Below, one piece after another: positions 52,547 through 63,122 of a DNA stretch of 64,000 bases. The DNA is from Burkholderia sp. L27(2015) (GTDB taxonomy: Bacteria; Pseudomonadota; Gammaproteobacteria; Burkholderiales; Burkholderiaceae), in NCBI RefSeq assembly GCF_009765705.1, contig NZ_LMUX01000020.1, positions 186,001 to 250,000 of the forward strand, in the 5' to 3' direction. The first letter of the stretch is position 1, and every line of letters begins with the position of its first letter. Below the pieces are notes generated by a model that had not been told where the DNA came from, ran no database searches, and saw nothing but the letters and a program-made list of their open reading frames with translations. Position numbers and translations under genes: made by a program.

Positions 52547-54238
52547 ATGAGTCAAACGATTGAAATCAAGGTACCGGACATCGGTGACTACACCGGTATT
52601 CCGGTGATCGAGGTACTGGTCAAGGTGGGCGACGTCGTCGAAAAAGAGCAGTCGTTGATTACGCTCGAATCCGACAAGGCAACGATGGATGTGCCCAGCC
52701 CGGAAGCCGGGACCGTCAAGGAAATCAAAGTCAAGGCCGGCGACCCGGTGTCGCAGGGTACGTTGATCGTGATTCTCGAGGGCGCAGCGGCGCAGGCTGC
52801 CGAGAAGCCCGCGGCAAAATCCGCTGAAAAGCCGGCCGATAATTCAGCCAATAAGCCCCCAGCTGATTCAGCCGAAAAACCTGCAGCGAAGGTCGAAGAA
52901 GCGCCTGCCGCAGCAGGCGGCGGCACGATAGAAGTGAAAGTCCCGGACATCGGCGACTACAAAGACGTGCCCGTGATCGAAATCTCGATCAAGGTCGGCG
53001 ATGTGGTCGAGAAAGAGCAATCGTTGATCACGCTCGAGTCGGATAAGGCCACGATGGACGTACCGAGCCCGGAAGCGGGTACGGTCAAGGAAATCAAGGT
53101 CAAGGTTGGCGATGCGGTGGCCGAAGGTACGCTGATCGTGATCCTCGAGGCCGCAGGCAAAGCGGCGGCGGCTAAGCCCGCTGCTGCGAGCGCGGCGCCG
53201 GCACAGGCTGCTGCACCAGTTGCAGCCGCTGCAGCACCGTCTGCCAGCACTGCAAGCGCCCCGGCGCCGGCCTCGACGGGCACGGCGGATGCGCCAGCGG
53301 TCGAGGCGCGAGGCTCGATCAGTCATGCCAGTCCGTCGGTGCGCAAGTTTGCCCGCGAGCTCGGTGTCGAGATCGGCCGTGTGGCGGGTACCGGGCCGAA
53401 AGGGCGGATCACCCAGGACGATGTGCGTGCCTTCGTCAAGGGCGTGGTCGTGGCGTCGCAAAAACCGGCTGCTGCAGCCTCGGGCGCGGTCACCGGTGGC
53501 GGCGAACTCAACTTGCTGCCGTGGCCCAAGGTCGATTTCGCCAAGTTCGGTCCGATCGATCCGAAGCCGCTGTCGCGCATCAAGAAGATTTCGGGCGCGA
53601 ACCTGCACCGCAACTGGGTGATGATTCCGCACGTTACCAATAACGAAGATGCGGACATCACCGACCTTGAAGCGTTCCGGGTTCAATTGAACAAGGAAAA
53701 CGAAAAGTCGGGCGTCAAGGTGACGATGCTGGCGTTCCTGATCAAGGCTTGCGTGTCGGCGCTCAAAAAGCATCCGAGCTTCAATGCCAGCCTGGACGGC
53801 GACAACCTGGTCTACAAGCAGTACTTCCACGTTGGTTTTGCGGCTGATACGCCCAACGGACTGATGGTTCCCGTCTTGCGCGACGCCGATAAAAAAGGCG
53901 TATTCGAGATCGCCAAGGAAACGTCGGAACTGGCCAAGGCTGCACGTGATGGCAAGCTCAAGCCAGATCAGATGCAAGGCGGCTGCTTCTCGATTTCGTC
54001 GCTCGGTGGCATTGGCGGAACCTACTTCACGCCGATTATCAATGCGCCGGAAGTCGGTATCCTCGGCGTGGGCCGCAGCAGTACTCAACCGGTATGGGAT
54101 GGCAAGCAATTCGTCCCCCGGCTGATCCTGCCGTTGTCGCTGTCGTATGACCACCGTGTCGTCGACGGCGCCGAAGCGGCACGCTTCAACGCTCATCTTG
54201 CGCAAGTCCTGGCGGATTTCCGCCGCGTCATGCTGTAA
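52547..54238 (+). CDS. aceF: dihydrolipoyllysine-residue acetyltransferase (pyruvate dehydrogenase E2)
   Basis: Core of the pyruvate dehydrogenase complex; transfers acetyl from lipoyl-lysine to CoA. The 563-residue protein has two lipoyl domains (lipoylated Lys44 and Lys167 in ESDKATMDVP), separated by an Ala/Lys-rich hinge with repeated AEKPA units, a peripheral-subunit-binding domain (SPSVRKFARELGVEIGRVAG, ~255-290) and a catalytic domain with SYDHRVVDGAEAARF (His536). Start at ATG 52547 follows CAGGAGACACGC; an upstream in-frame ATG at 52526 lies in the terminator stem and is rejected. The two lipoyl domains are nearly identical, evidence of an internal duplication. Confidence 0.97.
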   Translation: MSQTIEIKVPDIGDYTGIPVIEVLVKVGDVVEKEQSLITLESDKATMDVPSPEAGTVKEIKVKAGDPVSQGTLIVILEGAAAQAAEKPAAKSAEKPADNSANKPPADSAEKPAAKVEEAPAAAGGGTIEVKVPDIGDYKDVPVIEISIKVGDVVEKEQSLITLESDKATMDVPSPEAGTVKEIKVKVGDAVAEGTLIVILEAAGKAAAAKPAAASAAPAQAAAPVAAAAAPSASTASAPAPASTGTADAPAVEARGSISHASPSVRKFARELGVEIGRVAGTGPKGRITQDDVRAFVKGVVVASQKPAAAASGAVTGGGELNLLPWPKVDFAKFGPIDPKPLSRIKKISGANLHRNWVMIPHVTNNEDADITDLEAFRVQLNKENEKSGVKVTMLAFLIKACVSALKKHPSFNASLDGDNLVYKQYFHVGFAADTPNGLMVPVLRDADKKGVFEIAKETSELAKAARDGKLKPDQMQGGCFSISSLGGIGGTYFTPIINAPEVGILGVGRSSTQPVWDGKQFVPRLILPLSLSYDHRVVDGAEAARFNAHLAQVLADFRRVML

Positions 54239-54345
54239 CTAACTGGCGCGCTGCGTGACCGTGCGATCTTCAGCGCGGGCGCAGCGTTTTTGCGCGCGGA
54301 ATGCGAGCGCATCGAGCGTCATCGAACAATTAAGTGGAGCCTGCC

Positions 54346-56160
54346 ATGAGTCTCATCGAAGTCAAGGTGCCGGACATCGGCGACTTTAAAGATGTGGATG
54401 TAATTGAAGTACTCGTTAAAGCCGGCGATACGATCAGCAAGGAGCAGGGCCTGCTGACGCTGGAATCGGACAAGGCGTCGATCGAAGTGCCGAGCGACGC
54501 GGCAGGCGTGGTCAAGGAATTGAAAATCAAGGTGGGCGACAAGGTCTCGCAAGGTTCGGTGATCTTGATGCTGGAAGCCGAAGGTGGCGCGGCCGCGGAT
54601 AAGCCCAAGGACGCTGCGCCCAAGGCTGAAACGAAGCCCGAATCTGCTGCAGCGCCTGCGGCGAAACCCGCTGCCGCTCAACCCGCTGCAGCGGCCGCCG
54701 AATCTCGCGATACCGCTGCTCCGACGGGCGCGAGCTTTACCGGCAGCGCCGACATCGAGTGCGATCTGGTCGTGCTGGGCTCCGGCCCGGGCGGCTACTC
54801 CGCCGCCTTCCGGGGCGCCGACCTGGGCCTCAAGACAGTGCTTATCGAACGCTACGCAGCGTTGGGCGGCGTCTGCTTGAATGTCGGTTGTATTCCTTCC
54901 AAGGCACTGCTGCATACGGCGCTGGTGACCGACGAAGCGGCCGCGTTGGCTGCACACGGCATCACGTTCGGCAAGCCGCAGATCGATCTCGACAAGCTGC
55001 GCGCGTTCAAAACGAGCGTGGTCGGCAAAATGTCCGGCGGCCTCAGCGGCATGGCCAAGGGGCGCAAAGTCGAGGTCGTGACCGGCGTCGGTGCGTTCGT
55101 TGATCCGTACCACATCGAGGTCGAAACGGCGGAAGGCCGCAAGGTCGTCAAATTCAAGAACGCGATTATTGCCGCGGGCTCGCAGGCGGTGAAACTGCCG
55201 TTCATGCCGGAAGATCCGCGCGTCATCGATTCGACCGGCGCGCTTGAGCTACGGCAAATTCCCCAGCGTATGCTGGTGATAGGCGGCGGCATCATCGGAT
55301 TGGAAATGGCCACGGTGTATTCGACGCTGGGCGCGAGCATCGACGTAGTGGAAATGCTCGATGGCCTGATGGCCGGCGCCGATCGCGATCTCGTCAAAGT
55401 TTGGGAGAAGTACAACGCCAAGCGCTTTGAGAAGGTCATGCTGAAAACGCGCACCACGTCGGCCGAAGCCAAGGACGACGGTATCTGGGTCAGTTTCGAA
55501 GGCGAGAAAGCACCCGATGGTCCGCAGCGTTATGACTTGGTGCTCGTGGCCGTGGGCCGTTCGCCCAATGGTGGCAAGATCGGTGCGCAGAAGGCCGGCG
55601 TCAAGGTGACTGATCGCGGGTTTATCGAGGTCGATGCGCAGCAACGCACCAATGTTTCGCATATCCTGGCTATCGGCGATATCGTCGGCCAGCCGATGCT
55701 TGCGCATAAAGCGGTGCATGAAGGCCATGTGGCCGCAGAGGTCGCGGCGGGTGAAAAGGCGTATTTCGATGCGCTGCAGATTCCGTCGGTGGCTTACACG
55801 GATCCCGAGGTGGCCTGGGCAGGTAAAACCGAGGATCAATGCAAAGCTGAGGGTATCCAATATGGCAAGGCCGTGTTCCCGTGGGCAGCGTCGGGTCGCG
55901 CGGTCGCCAACGGTCGCGACGAGGGGTTCACCAAGCTGCTGTTCGATCACGAGACGCATCGCGTGATCGGTGGTGGCATCGTCGGGCTGAATGCCGGGGA
56001 TATCATCAGCGAGGTTTGCCTCGCGATCGAGATGGGTTCGGATGCCGAGGATATCGGCAAGACGATACATCCGCATCCCACGCTGGGCGAATCGATCGGC
56101 ATGGCCGCCGAGTTGTTCCTCGGCGTGTGTACCGATTTGCCGCCGCCACGCAAGAAGTAA
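54346..56160 (+). CDS. lpdA: dihydrolipoyl dehydrogenase with N-terminal lipoyl domain (E3)
   Basis: Re-oxidises dihydrolipoamide of the dehydrogenase complexes with FAD and NAD. The 604-residue protein starts with a lipoyl domain (lipoylated Lys43 in TLESDKASIEVPS), then an Ala/Pro linker, and from ~130 the flavoprotein: FAD site VVLGSGPGGYSAAFRGAD, redox pair in GGVCLNVGCIPSKALL (Cys177, Cys182), NAD site VIGGGIIGLEMATVYSTLGA and the interface HPHPTLGESI with the catalytic His. The lipoyl-fused form is known from Neisseria and Ralstonia/Burkholderia relatives. Start at ATG 54346 is preceded by GGAG. Confidence 0.97.
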   Translation: MSLIEVKVPDIGDFKDVDVIEVLVKAGDTISKEQGLLTLESDKASIEVPSDAAGVVKELKIKVGDKVSQGSVILMLEAEGGAAADKPKDAAPKAETKPESAAAPAAKPAAAQPAAAAAESRDTAAPTGASFTGSADIECDLVVLGSGPGGYSAAFRGADLGLKTVLIERYAALGGVCLNVGCIPSKALLHTALVTDEAAALAAHGITFGKPQIDLDKLRAFKTSVVGKMSGGLSGMAKGRKVEVVTGVGAFVDPYHIEVETAEGRKVVKFKNAIIAAGSQAVKLPFMPEDPRVIDSTGALELRQIPQRMLVIGGGIIGLEMATVYSTLGASIDVVEMLDGLMAGADRDLVKVWEKYNAKRFEKVMLKTRTTSAEAKDDGIWVSFEGEKAPDGPQRYDLVLVAVGRSPNGGKIGAQKAGVKVTDRGFIEVDAQQRTNVSHILAIGDIVGQPMLAHKAVHEGHVAAEVAAGEKAYFDALQIPSVAYTDPEVAWAGKTEDQCKAEGIQYGKAVFPWAASGRAVANGRDEGFTKLLFDHETHRVIGGGIVGLNAGDIISEVCLAIEMGSDAEDIGKTIHPHPTLGESIGMAAELFLGVCTDLPPPRKK

Positions 56161-56218
56161 GGGCGCCAGCAGGGTACCCCGGGGTTAGGTGAACCCGGGT
56201 TTTACTCTGCCGGTGTTT

Positions 56219-56254
56219 AAAAAAAGGGCCGCGATTTATTCGCGGCCCTTTTTG
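56219..56254. terminator. bidirectional terminator between lpdA and the BAX-inhibitor gene
   Basis: AAAAAGGGCCGCGA, a loop of about 5 bases, TCGCGGCCCTTTTT: T-runs on both strands, so it can end lpdA and the convergent gene at 56322. A weaker CCCGGG-type hairpin (56172-56205) precedes it. Confidence 0.92.
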
Positions 56255-56321
56255 TTGCTTGCAGCGTGTGGGCAGCTGCAAGCAACGCCTGGCGGGTAAT
56301 CCCTCCGGGCTATTCTTCTAC

Positions 56322-57023
56322 TTAGTTACGGTTGCCGCCAAAGATGCCCAGAATGGCCAGCAGGTTGACGAACACGTTATACAGATCGAGGTAAATCGCC
56401 AAGGTCGCCGTCACGTAGTTCGTTTCGCCGCCGTTGACCACGCGCTGCACATCGAACAGGATGTACACCGAGAAAATCACGATCGCGAGTATGGACACGG
56501 TTAGCATCAGGGCCGGCAGGTGCAGGAAGATATTGGCCACCGAAGCCAGCAACAGGATGATGACGCCCATGAACAGCCAGCTCGACAAGCCTGCGAAATT
56601 ACGCTTGCTGACCGTTGCGATGGTGGCCATGGCGCCGAAGATCACCGCGGTGCCGCCGAACGCCATCATGATGAGCGATGCGCCGTTCGAGAAGCCCAGC
56701 GTGTAGCCGATCATGCGTGAAAGCATCAAGCCCATGAAAAACGTGAACGCGAGCAGCAGCACGACACCTACAGCGCTGTTACGGAAGCGCTGGATCGCGA
56801 ACATAAAGCCGAATGCAACCACCATGAAGACGAGGAAACTGCTACCCGGGCTAGCCGCCATCAGGGTAGTGAGCCCCGCGGCGACGCCGATCCATGCGCC
56901 CAGCACCGTCGGAATCATCGAGAGCGCCAGCAGAAGGTACGTATTGCGCAGCACCTTGTTACGGGCCTGCACTGTCGTGACGCCGCCGGCGCGGCTGACG
57001 TCATAACTGCGGAAATCGCTCAT
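56322..57023 (-). CDS. BAX inhibitor-1 (YccA/YbhL) family membrane protein
   Basis: A 233-residue inner-membrane protein with seven hydrophobic segments, belonging to the TMBIM/BI-1 family (YccA, YbhL). Family marks are VLRNTYLLLALSMIPTVLGA at the first helix and the terminal VTATLAIYLDLYNVFVNLLAI with the conserved Asp. Bacterial members modulate FtsH-dependent proteolysis (YccA) or leak calcium (BsYetJ); the role here is unassigned. The ATG at 57023 is preferred over the upstream 57038 because AAGGAGC lies seven bases before it. Convergent with lpdA. Confidence 0.9.
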   Translation of the reverse strand: MSDFRSYDVSRAGGVTTVQARNKVLRNTYLLLALSMIPTVLGAWIGVAAGLTTLMAASPGSSFLVFMVVAFGFMFAIQRFRNSAVGVVLLLAFTFFMGLMLSRMIGYTLGFSNGASLIMMAFGGTAVIFGAMATIATVSKRNFAGLSSWLFMGVIILLLASVANIFLHLPALMLTVSILAIVIFSVYILFDVQRVVNGGETNYVTATLAIYLDLYNVFVNLLAILGIFGGNRN

Positions 57024-57181
57024 GTTTGCTCCTTGCAAAATAAAGCTGAAAAACTGTCTCGGCGAAATTAATACTACGCGACATTTCGATGGAGCGTTGC
57101 CCTGCTCGGAGCCGCCGCTCGCCAGTGTTGGCGGCGACCTTCATCATAGCGTCATGGTCTAGCATTTACATTGACTTCGAG

Positions 57182-57199
57182 CCTTACGGGGACGTAAGG
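57182..57199. promoter_or_regulatory. inverted repeat upstream of ndk
   Basis: CCTTACG-GGGA-CGTAAGG, a perfect 7+4+7 dyad about 30 bases before a TACAAT -10-like box (57229-57234) of ndk. A possible operator; no regulator is suggested. Confidence 0.4.
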
Positions 57200-57280
57200 T
57201 TCCATTCCGATGATACCTTCGTTCATGTTACAATGCCAGATTCATTTACCACCGTAACACCCTAATTTTTCGGAGTTTTT

Positions 57281-57706
57281 ATGGCGATTGAGCGCACCCT
57301 TTCGATTATCAAACCTGACGCAGTGGCAAAGAACGTCATCGGTCAGATTTACGCACGTTTCGAAGGCGCTGGTTTGAAGATTATCGCAGCTCGGATGGCA
57401 CATTTGTCGCGCGCTGATGCTGAAAAATTCTACGCTGTTCACGCAGCACGGCCCTTCTTCAAGGATCTGGTCGATTTCATGATCTCCGGCCCGGTGATGA
57501 TCCAGGCGCTGGAAGGCGAAGGCGCGATCCTGAAAAACCGCGACCTGATGGGCGCGACCGATCCGAAGAAAGCGGAGAAGGGCACCATCCGCGCCGATTT
57601 CGCCGACAGCATCGATGCCAACGCGGTTCATGGTTCGGACGCAGCGGAAACTGCCCGCGTTGAAATCAGCTTTTTCTTCCCGGAAATCAACGTTTATTCG
57701 CGTTAA
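57281..57706 (+). CDS. ndk: nucleoside diphosphate kinase
   Basis: Transfers the gamma-phosphate among nucleoside di- and triphosphates. The 141-residue enzyme has the phosphorylated His117 in [16 protein letters not shown] and the conserved [16 protein letters not shown] and [22 protein letters not shown]. Start and length are standard. Two tandem hairpins follow at 57733-57806. Confidence 0.98.
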   Translation: MAIERTLSIIKPDAVAKNVIGQIYARFEGAGLKIIAARMAHLSRADAEKFYAVHAARPFFKDLVDFMISGPVMIQALEGEGAILKNRDLMGATDPKKAEKGTIRADFADSIDANAVHGSDAAETARVEISFFFPEINVYSR

Positions 57707-57732
57707 AATAACAGACGCTCCGGGGTGTATCG

Positions 57733-57806
57733 CGGGCTGGCCATCGTCACTTTGATGATGGCCAGCCCGTCTACGTCTCCCACTGCGCGCACGGTTGCGC
57801 GCAGTG
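57733..57806 (+). terminator. two tandem hairpins after ndk
   Basis: First stem: CGGGCTGGCCATC (57733-57745) pairs perfectly with 57757-57769, extended inward to a 3-base loop with one G-T pair. Second stem: CACTGCGCGC (57781-57790) pairs with 57797-57806, followed by a short T-rich tail (TGTGTTTT). Likely transcript end of ndk. Confidence 0.7.
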
Positions 57807-57946
57807 TGTGTTTTGCAAGGTGCGCAGGTCTTTTTTCAGTCCGCCGTTTCTGGCGAGTGAGCGCATATGAGACTGCGCATCTTCATCCCAGTCGACCCCA
57901 GCCGACCTCAGTCGTCCGGTAGGGCCCTCTAGCCAGGATATTCGAT

Positions 57947-59068
57947 ATGACGAACGCTGAAACCGTCAATTTGCTCGATTTCGACGCTGACGGGCTGGCC
58001 GCTTATTGTGCGAGCCTCGGCGAAAAAGCATTTCGTGCGAAGCAGTTGCAGCGCTGGATACACCAGGGCGGTGCGGCCGACTTCGATGCAATGACCGATC
58101 TCGCCAAGTCGTTGCGCAGCAAGCTTGCGCAACGCGCGCAGATCCGCTCGCCCCTCGTGGCCAGTGACAATATTTCAACCGACGGCACCCGCAAATGGCT
58201 GGTGGACGTCGGCAACGGCAATGCCGTCGAAACGGTGTACATTCCCGAAGAGTCGCGCGGGACGCTATGCGTGTCGTCGCAGGCCGGGTGCGCCGTTAAC
58301 TGCCGGTTTTGCTCGACCGGCAAGCAGGGATTCAACCGCAATTTGAGCACCGCGGAAATCATCGGCCAACTGTGGATGGCCGAATTCGCTTTGCGTAAAA
58401 CCCGTACAGGCGAGGCGGCCTCGAACCGGGTCATTACCAATGTCGTGATGATGGGCATGGGCGAGCCCCTGCTGAATTACGATGCGTTGTTGCCGGCGTT
58501 ACGACTGATGCTCGATGACAACGCTTATGGTTTGTCGCGTCGCCGCGTCACGGTGTCGACTTCCGGCGTGGTGCCGATGATGGACCGGCTTGGTGCCGAT
58601 CTGCCGGTGGCGCTGGCCGTATCGCTGCACGCCCCTAACGACGGGCTGCGCGACGATCTCGTGCCGTTGAATAAAAAATATCCATTACGCGAGTTGATGG
58701 CCGCGTGCCAGCGTTATTTGAAGGTGGCGCCGCGCGACTTTATTACATTTGAATACTGCATGCTTGACGGCGTTAACGACACGGACGAACATGCACGCGA
58801 GCTGGTCGCATTGACACGCGACGTTCCGTGCAAATTCAATCTGATTCCGTTTAACCCGTTTCCCGAATCAGGTTTGCTGCGCTCCAAGAATGAACGTATC
58901 AAACAGTTTGCGCAAATCCTGATGGATGCAGGCTTGATTACTACGGTGCGCAAAACCCGCGGCGACGATATCGACGCCGCGTGCGGACAGCTGGCCGGTG
59001 CAGTGCAAGACCGTACCCGCCTGGCGCAACGCGCACGCAAAGGCGTTATCGAGGTGCATCCGGCATGA
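57947..59068 (+). CDS. rlmN: dual-specificity 23S rRNA/tRNA adenine-2-methyltransferase RlmN
   Basis: Radical-SAM enzyme that methylates C2 of A2503 in 23S rRNA and A37 in tRNAs. The 373-residue protein has the 4Fe-4S motif CAVNCRFC (Cys115, Cys119, Cys122), the second catalytic cysteine Cys346 in [12 protein letters not shown], and the conserved [20 protein letters not shown] and [14 protein letters not shown]. Core gene, adjacent to rodZ as in most proteobacteria. Confidence 0.97.
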   Translation: MTNAETVNLLDFDADGLAAYCASLGEKAFRAKQLQRWIHQGGAADFDAMTDLAKSLRSKLAQRAQIRSPLVASDNISTDGTRKWLVDVGNGNAVETVYIPEESRGTLCVSSQAGCAVNCRFCSTGKQGFNRNLSTAEIIGQLWMAEFALRKTRTGEAASNRVITNVVMMGMGEPLLNYDALLPALRLMLDDNAYGLSRRRVTVSTSGVVPMMDRLGADLPVALAVSLHAPNDGLRDDLVPLNKKYPLRELMAACQRYLKVAPRDFITFEYCMLDGVNDTDEHARELVALTRDVPCKFNLIPFNPFPESGLLRSKNERIKQFAQILMDAGLITTVRKTRGDDIDAACGQLAGAVQDRTRLAQRARKGVIEVHPA

Positions 59069-59189
59069 CGGTGTATTCATACGTCGCAGGTCCCGGCTCA
59101 CGCCTGACCTGTTTGACGCCTTGCATCTGCAAGGAGCGTGATTTTGGGCCGGCCGCAAGCCCTATCAAACCTCAATCAAGGATGTTTGG

Positions 59190-60323
59190 ATGAACGACGA
59201 TTTGCCGCTGACGCCCCCGACACCTGAGCGGGAGTCCGCAGGGCCGGCGAGTGCAGATGCGACGCGACCCGCCGGTCTGGATACGGTTGTGGGCGTGGGC
59301 GCCCGTCTATCGCAATTGCGTATCGAGCGAGGCATGAGTGTCGGCGACGTATCGGCACGCCTGAAAGTCTCGCCAACCAAGCTCAAGGCGCTGGAGGCCG
59401 GCGATCTGAGCTTGCTGCCGGACGCAACCTTTTGCCTGGGCATTGCGCGCAGCTACGCCAAGATGCTCGGTGCGGACCCGGCCACGATGATCCCGGCGCT
59501 GCGGCTCGCTTACGGCAGCAAAGCGCCCGATTTGTCGATGCCGGCGTCGTCCGGCGCGAATTTGCCGCGCGGCAAGATGGCCGTGAATTGGCGAGCTCCC
59601 GCGCCGCGTCGTTTGGGCTGGGTTTGGGGATTGGTGGTGGTCGTGCTGGCAGCGGTCGCGCTGTTGGTCTGGCGCGACGGGCGCGAACCGTCGACCTGGC
59701 TCGCGCGCTTCTTGCCGCACGAGACAGGCGGCGCAGCGGGCGCAAGCGCTGCAGCAGCCGATTCGACCGATCATGTCGCGCAGGCTCAGACGCCGGGTAA
59801 TGCCACGCAAGCCGCGGATAGCGGCAATCAGCCAGGCTCGGCCGCCGACGCGTTTCCTAGTTCGGAAGCCAATGCGGAAGTCCAGGCACAAACCCCGGTG
59901 CCCGAGGTGAGTGCTCCGCCGAGCGTGGCGCCGAGTGCGGTTGTGACGGCTCCAGCAGCGGCTCCTGCAACGGCTGCGGCTCCTGCTCCTGTTCCGACAG
60001 CAGCGCTGGCACCGAGCGCAGCCGCATTGGCACCGGCCTCGGCACCGGCCTCGGCACCGGCCGGCGCAGACGGTGCCAACGCCACGCTGACGTTCACGCT
60101 GATGCAAGACAGCTGGATCAGCGTGCGGCAGAAGGATGGCCGTGAAGTGTTTTCCGGTCTTGCGCACGCGGGCGACAGTCCATCGATTCAAGGCGTTCGA
60201 CCGCTCAAGGTCATCGTCGGCAATGAGCGCGGCGTCGCAAGCATGCAGGTCGATGGCCAGGCGGTCGACGCGAAACAGTATTTAAACGTCAAAGGCAACG
60301 TGGCGCGTTTCACGCTGCCTTGA
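59190..60323 (+). CDS. rodZ: RodZ-like cell-shape protein (HTH + TM + DUF4115)
   Basis: Links the MreB cytoskeleton to the cell-wall machinery. The 377-residue protein has an N-terminal Xre-type helix-turn-helix (residues ~30-100, LSQLRIERGMSVGDVSARLK), a transmembrane helix (GWVWGLVVVVLAAVALLVW, ~147-165), an Ala/Pro-rich periplasmic linker of about 100 residues and a C-terminal DUF4115 domain (LTFTLMQDSWISVRQKDGRE). The linker contains short Ala-Pro repeats. Between rlmN and ispG, the conserved order. Confidence 0.93.
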   Translation: MNDDLPLTPPTPERESAGPASADATRPAGLDTVVGVGARLSQLRIERGMSVGDVSARLKVSPTKLKALEAGDLSLLPDATFCLGIARSYAKMLGADPATMIPALRLAYGSKAPDLSMPASSGANLPRGKMAVNWRAPAPRRLGWVWGLVVVVLAAVALLVWRDGREPSTWLARFLPHETGGAAGASAAAADSTDHVAQAQTPGNATQAADSGNQPGSAADAFPSSEANAEVQAQTPVPEVSAPPSVAPSAVVTAPAAAPATAAAPAPVPTAALAPSAAALAPASAPASAPAGADGANATLTFTLMQDSWISVRQKDGREVFSGLAHAGDSPSIQGVRPLKVIVGNERGVASMQVDGQAVDAKQYLNVKGNVARFTLP

Positions 60324-60403
60324 CGTCAACTTGAAGCAACGTCTTTAACTGCGATGGACGCCGCTACGACGTCCATCGCACCAAGTTCATACGGGTGACC
60401 TCG

Positions 60404-61666
60404 ATGCAGCAAATTAATCCGGTTTTTGGCGGCTCCAAGCCGCGTCGTGCATCTAACGGCGTCAACGTTCGATGGGCGGGCAACCTCGTTACGATCGGTG
60501 GCGACGCGCCCATACGCGTTCAGTCGATGACCAACACCGATACGGCCGACGCCATCGGTACGGCGATCCAGGTCAAGGAGCTTGCCCAGGCCGGTTCCGA
60601 ATTGGTCCGTATTACGGTGAATACACCGGAAGCTGCCGCCGCGGTACCGGCAATTCGCGAACAGCTCGACCGCATGGGTGTGCCCGTGCCGCTGATCGGC
60701 GATTTTCATTACAACGGCCACCTGTTGTTACGCGATTATCCTGACTGCGCGCAGGCGTTGTCGAAATACCGGATCAACCCGGGCAATGTGGGCCATGGCG
60801 CCAAACGCGACACGCAATTCGCACAGATGATCGAGGCGGCAGCACGCTACGACAAGCCGGTGCGCATTGGTGTGAACTGGGGCAGTCTGGACCAGGACAT
60901 GCTGGCGCGCATGATGGATGAAAACAGCCAGCGAGCGCAGCCGTGGGAAGCCAGCAGCGTGATGTATGAAGCGCTGATCCAGTCGGCCGTCAGTTCGGCC
61001 GAACGTGCCGTAGAGATCGGCTTGCCGCGCAATAAAATCATACTGTCGTGCAAGGTCAGTGGCGTGCAGGATCTGATCGCGGTGTATCGAGAATTGGCCC
61101 GCCGCTGCGATTTTGCGCTGCATCTGGGGTTGACCGAAGCCGGCATGGGTTCCAAGGGGATCGTCGCGTCGACGGCGGCGCTTTCCGTGCTGCTGCAGGA
61201 AGGTATCGGCGACACCATCCGTATCTCGCTCACGCCGGAACCGGGCGGCCCACGCACCGGTGAAGTGATCGTTGGCCAGGAAATTTTGCAGACGATGGGC
61301 TTGCGCTCGTTTACGCCGATGGTGATCGCATGCCCCGGGTGCGGGCGCACGACGAGCACGGTTTTCCAGGAACTGGCGTCGCAAATCCAGGACTACCTGC
61401 GTGCGCAGATGCCGGTCTGGCGCGAACGATATCCCGGCGTCGAGGATATGCATGTGGCCGTGATGGGGTGCATCGTCAATGGCCCCGGAGAGTCCAAGCA
61501 GGCCAATATCGGCATCAGTTTGCCGGGCTCGGGTGAAAATCCTGCCGCGCCGGTATTCATCGATGGCGAGAAAGCGATGACGCTGCGCGGCGAGCATATT
61601 GCCGAAGAATTTCAGAAGATCGTCAACGACTATGTGGTCCGTACTTACAGTAACGCAACCGTCTGA
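60404..61666 (+). CDS. ispG: 4-hydroxy-3-methylbut-2-en-1-yl diphosphate synthase IspG
   Basis: Penultimate enzyme of the MEP pathway of isoprenoid synthesis; converts MEcPP to HMBPP with a 4Fe-4S cluster. The 420-residue protein has [50 protein letters not shown] and the cluster ligands in ACPGCGRTT and [10 protein letters not shown]. The frame opens at a GTG (60395); the ATG at 60404 follows GGGTGA and is chosen. hisS begins 30 bases downstream. Confidence 0.96.
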   Translation: MQQINPVFGGSKPRRASNGVNVRWAGNLVTIGGDAPIRVQSMTNTDTADAIGTAIQVKELAQAGSELVRITVNTPEAAAAVPAIREQLDRMGVPVPLIGDFHYNGHLLLRDYPDCAQALSKYRINPGNVGHGAKRDTQFAQMIEAAARYDKPVRIGVNWGSLDQDMLARMMDENSQRAQPWEASSVMYEALIQSAVSSAERAVEIGLPRNKIILSCKVSGVQDLIAVYRELARRCDFALHLGLTEAGMGSKGIVASTAALSVLLQEGIGDTIRISLTPEPGGPRTGEVIVGQEILQTMGLRSFTPMVIACPGCGRTTSTVFQELASQIQDYLRAQMPVWRERYPGVEDMHVAVMGCIVNGPGESKQANIGISLPGSGENPAAPVFIDGEKAMTLRGEHIAEEFQKIVNDYVVRTYSNATV

Positions 61667-61696
61667 CACCCGCGTGCGGGTTTGATAAAAGAACCG

Positions 61697-63061
61697 ATGA
61701 CCGAACCAAAAAGAAAAGTCGAGAAACTCGCAGGCGTAAAAGGGATGAACGACATCCTGCCGCAGGACGCCGCGTTGTGGGAGTACCTCGAGAGCACCGT
61801 CAAGTCGCTGGCGCGGGCCTATGGCTACCAGAATATCCGGACTCCTATCGTCGAGTCGACGAGCCTGTTTACGCGCGGGATCGGCGAAGTCACCGACATC
61901 GTCGAAAAGGAAATGTACAGTTTCACCGATGCCCTCAATGGCGAACGGTTGACGCTGCGCCCCGAAAACACGGCTGCGGTGGTTCGCGCCGCGCTGGAAC
62001 ACAATTTGTTGTATGACGGCCCCAAGCGGCTCTGGTACGTGGGCCCGATGTTTCGTCACGAGCGGCCGCAACGTGGCCGTTACCGGCAGTTTCATCAAGT
62101 GGGCATCGAAGCGCTGGGCTTCGCGGGCCCAGATGCGGATGCCGAAATCATAATGATGTGTCAGCGCCTTTGGGATGACCTAGGCTTGTCCGGCATCCGG
62201 CTTGAAATCAATTCGCTGGGGCAACCCGCCGAGCGTGCCGCACACCGCACCGAACTGATCACGTATCTCGAACAGCATCTGGACATGCTGGACGAAGATG
62301 CCAAACGCCGTTTGCATACCAATCCGTTGCGCGTGCTCGATACGAAAAACCCGGCGCTGCAGGAAATCGTCGGCAATGCGCCCAAGCTGATCAATTTCCT
62401 TGGCGCTGAGTCGCTCGCGCATTTCGAAGGCCTGCAGACGCTGCTCAAGGCCAACAATATTCCCTTCAAGATCAACCCGCGGCTGGTGCGCGGTCTCGAT
62501 TACTACAATCTGACCGTGTTCGAATGGGTGACCGACAAGCTGGGCTCGCAGGGCACCGTAGCCGGTGGTGGCCGATATGATCCGCTGATCGAACAACTGG
62601 GCGGCAAGCCGACGCCCGCCTGCGGCTGGGCGATGGGCATCGAACGAATCATCGAGCTGATGAAAGAAGAAGGGGTCAAGCCCGAGGTCGAGAGCTGCGA
62701 CGTCTATATGGTGCACCAGGGCGATGAAGCGCGCGCGCAGTCGTTTGTGATTGCGGAGCGCCTGCGCGACGCGGGTCTCGATGTGACGCTGCATTGCAGT
62801 GCCGATGGCGCTTCGTCCAGTTTCAAGGCGCAAATGAAGCGCGCGGATGCAAGCGGCGCAGCGTATGCGGTTATCATGGGCGCCGATGAAGTGGCGGCGG
62901 GCACCGCTACCTTCAAGTCGCTGCGCAGTGGTCTGCCGCAGGAATCGGTCGAGGTCGACCGCTTGACCGAATGCCTGATTGATGCAATGGTGTCGTCCGC
63001 TGAACTCGATGAGGACGATGACGATGACGCCGTGCCGCCTGCGTCAGAGACTAGGCACTAA
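61697..63061 (+). CDS. hisS: histidyl-tRNA synthetase
   Basis: Class II aminoacyl-tRNA synthetase. The 454-residue protein has motif 1 region [21 protein letters not shown], motif 2 [20 protein letters not shown], the histidine-specific [13 protein letters not shown] and [15 protein letters not shown], and a C-terminal anticodon-binding domain. The last ~15 residues are Asp-rich (DEDDDDDAV), a species-type extension. The frame begins at a TTG at 61682; the ATG at 61697 is used although its ribosome binding site is weak. Transcribed with ispG. Confidence 0.97.
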   Translation: MTEPKRKVEKLAGVKGMNDILPQDAALWEYLESTVKSLARAYGYQNIRTPIVESTSLFTRGIGEVTDIVEKEMYSFTDALNGERLTLRPENTAAVVRAALEHNLLYDGPKRLWYVGPMFRHERPQRGRYRQFHQVGIEALGFAGPDADAEIIMMCQRLWDDLGLSGIRLEINSLGQPAERAAHRTELITYLEQHLDMLDEDAKRRLHTNPLRVLDTKNPALQEIVGNAPKLINFLGAESLAHFEGLQTLLKANNIPFKINPRLVRGLDYYNLTVFEWVTDKLGSQGTVAGGGRYDPLIEQLGGKPTPACGWAMGIERIIELMKEEGVKPEVESCDVYMVHQGDEARAQSFVIAERLRDAGLDVTLHCSADGASSSFKAQMKRADASGAAYAVIMGADEVAAGTATFKSLRSGLPQESVEVDRLTECLIDAMVSSAELDEDDDDDAVPPASETRH

Positions 63062-63065
63062 GCGC

Positions 63066-63122
63066 GAGGCACTGGGCCCGAGGCAGCCTGAGGCACTGCG
63101 CCCGCGGCATGACGCCCGCGGC
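63066..63122. repeat. GC-rich direct repeats in the hisS-yfgM spacer
   Basis: GAGGCACTGGGCCCG (63066-63080) recurs as GAGGCACTGCGCCCG (63090-63104), 14 of 15 matching, and GCCCGCGGC occurs at 63100-63108 and 63114-63122. They lie in a 234-base spacer that otherwise shows no gene. Confidence 0.75.

Noticed and set aside
52588-53160. Long near-identical DNA segments in aceF that look like a tandem repeat
   Set aside because: Explained by two lipoyl domains encoded in tandem, a normal feature of AceF.
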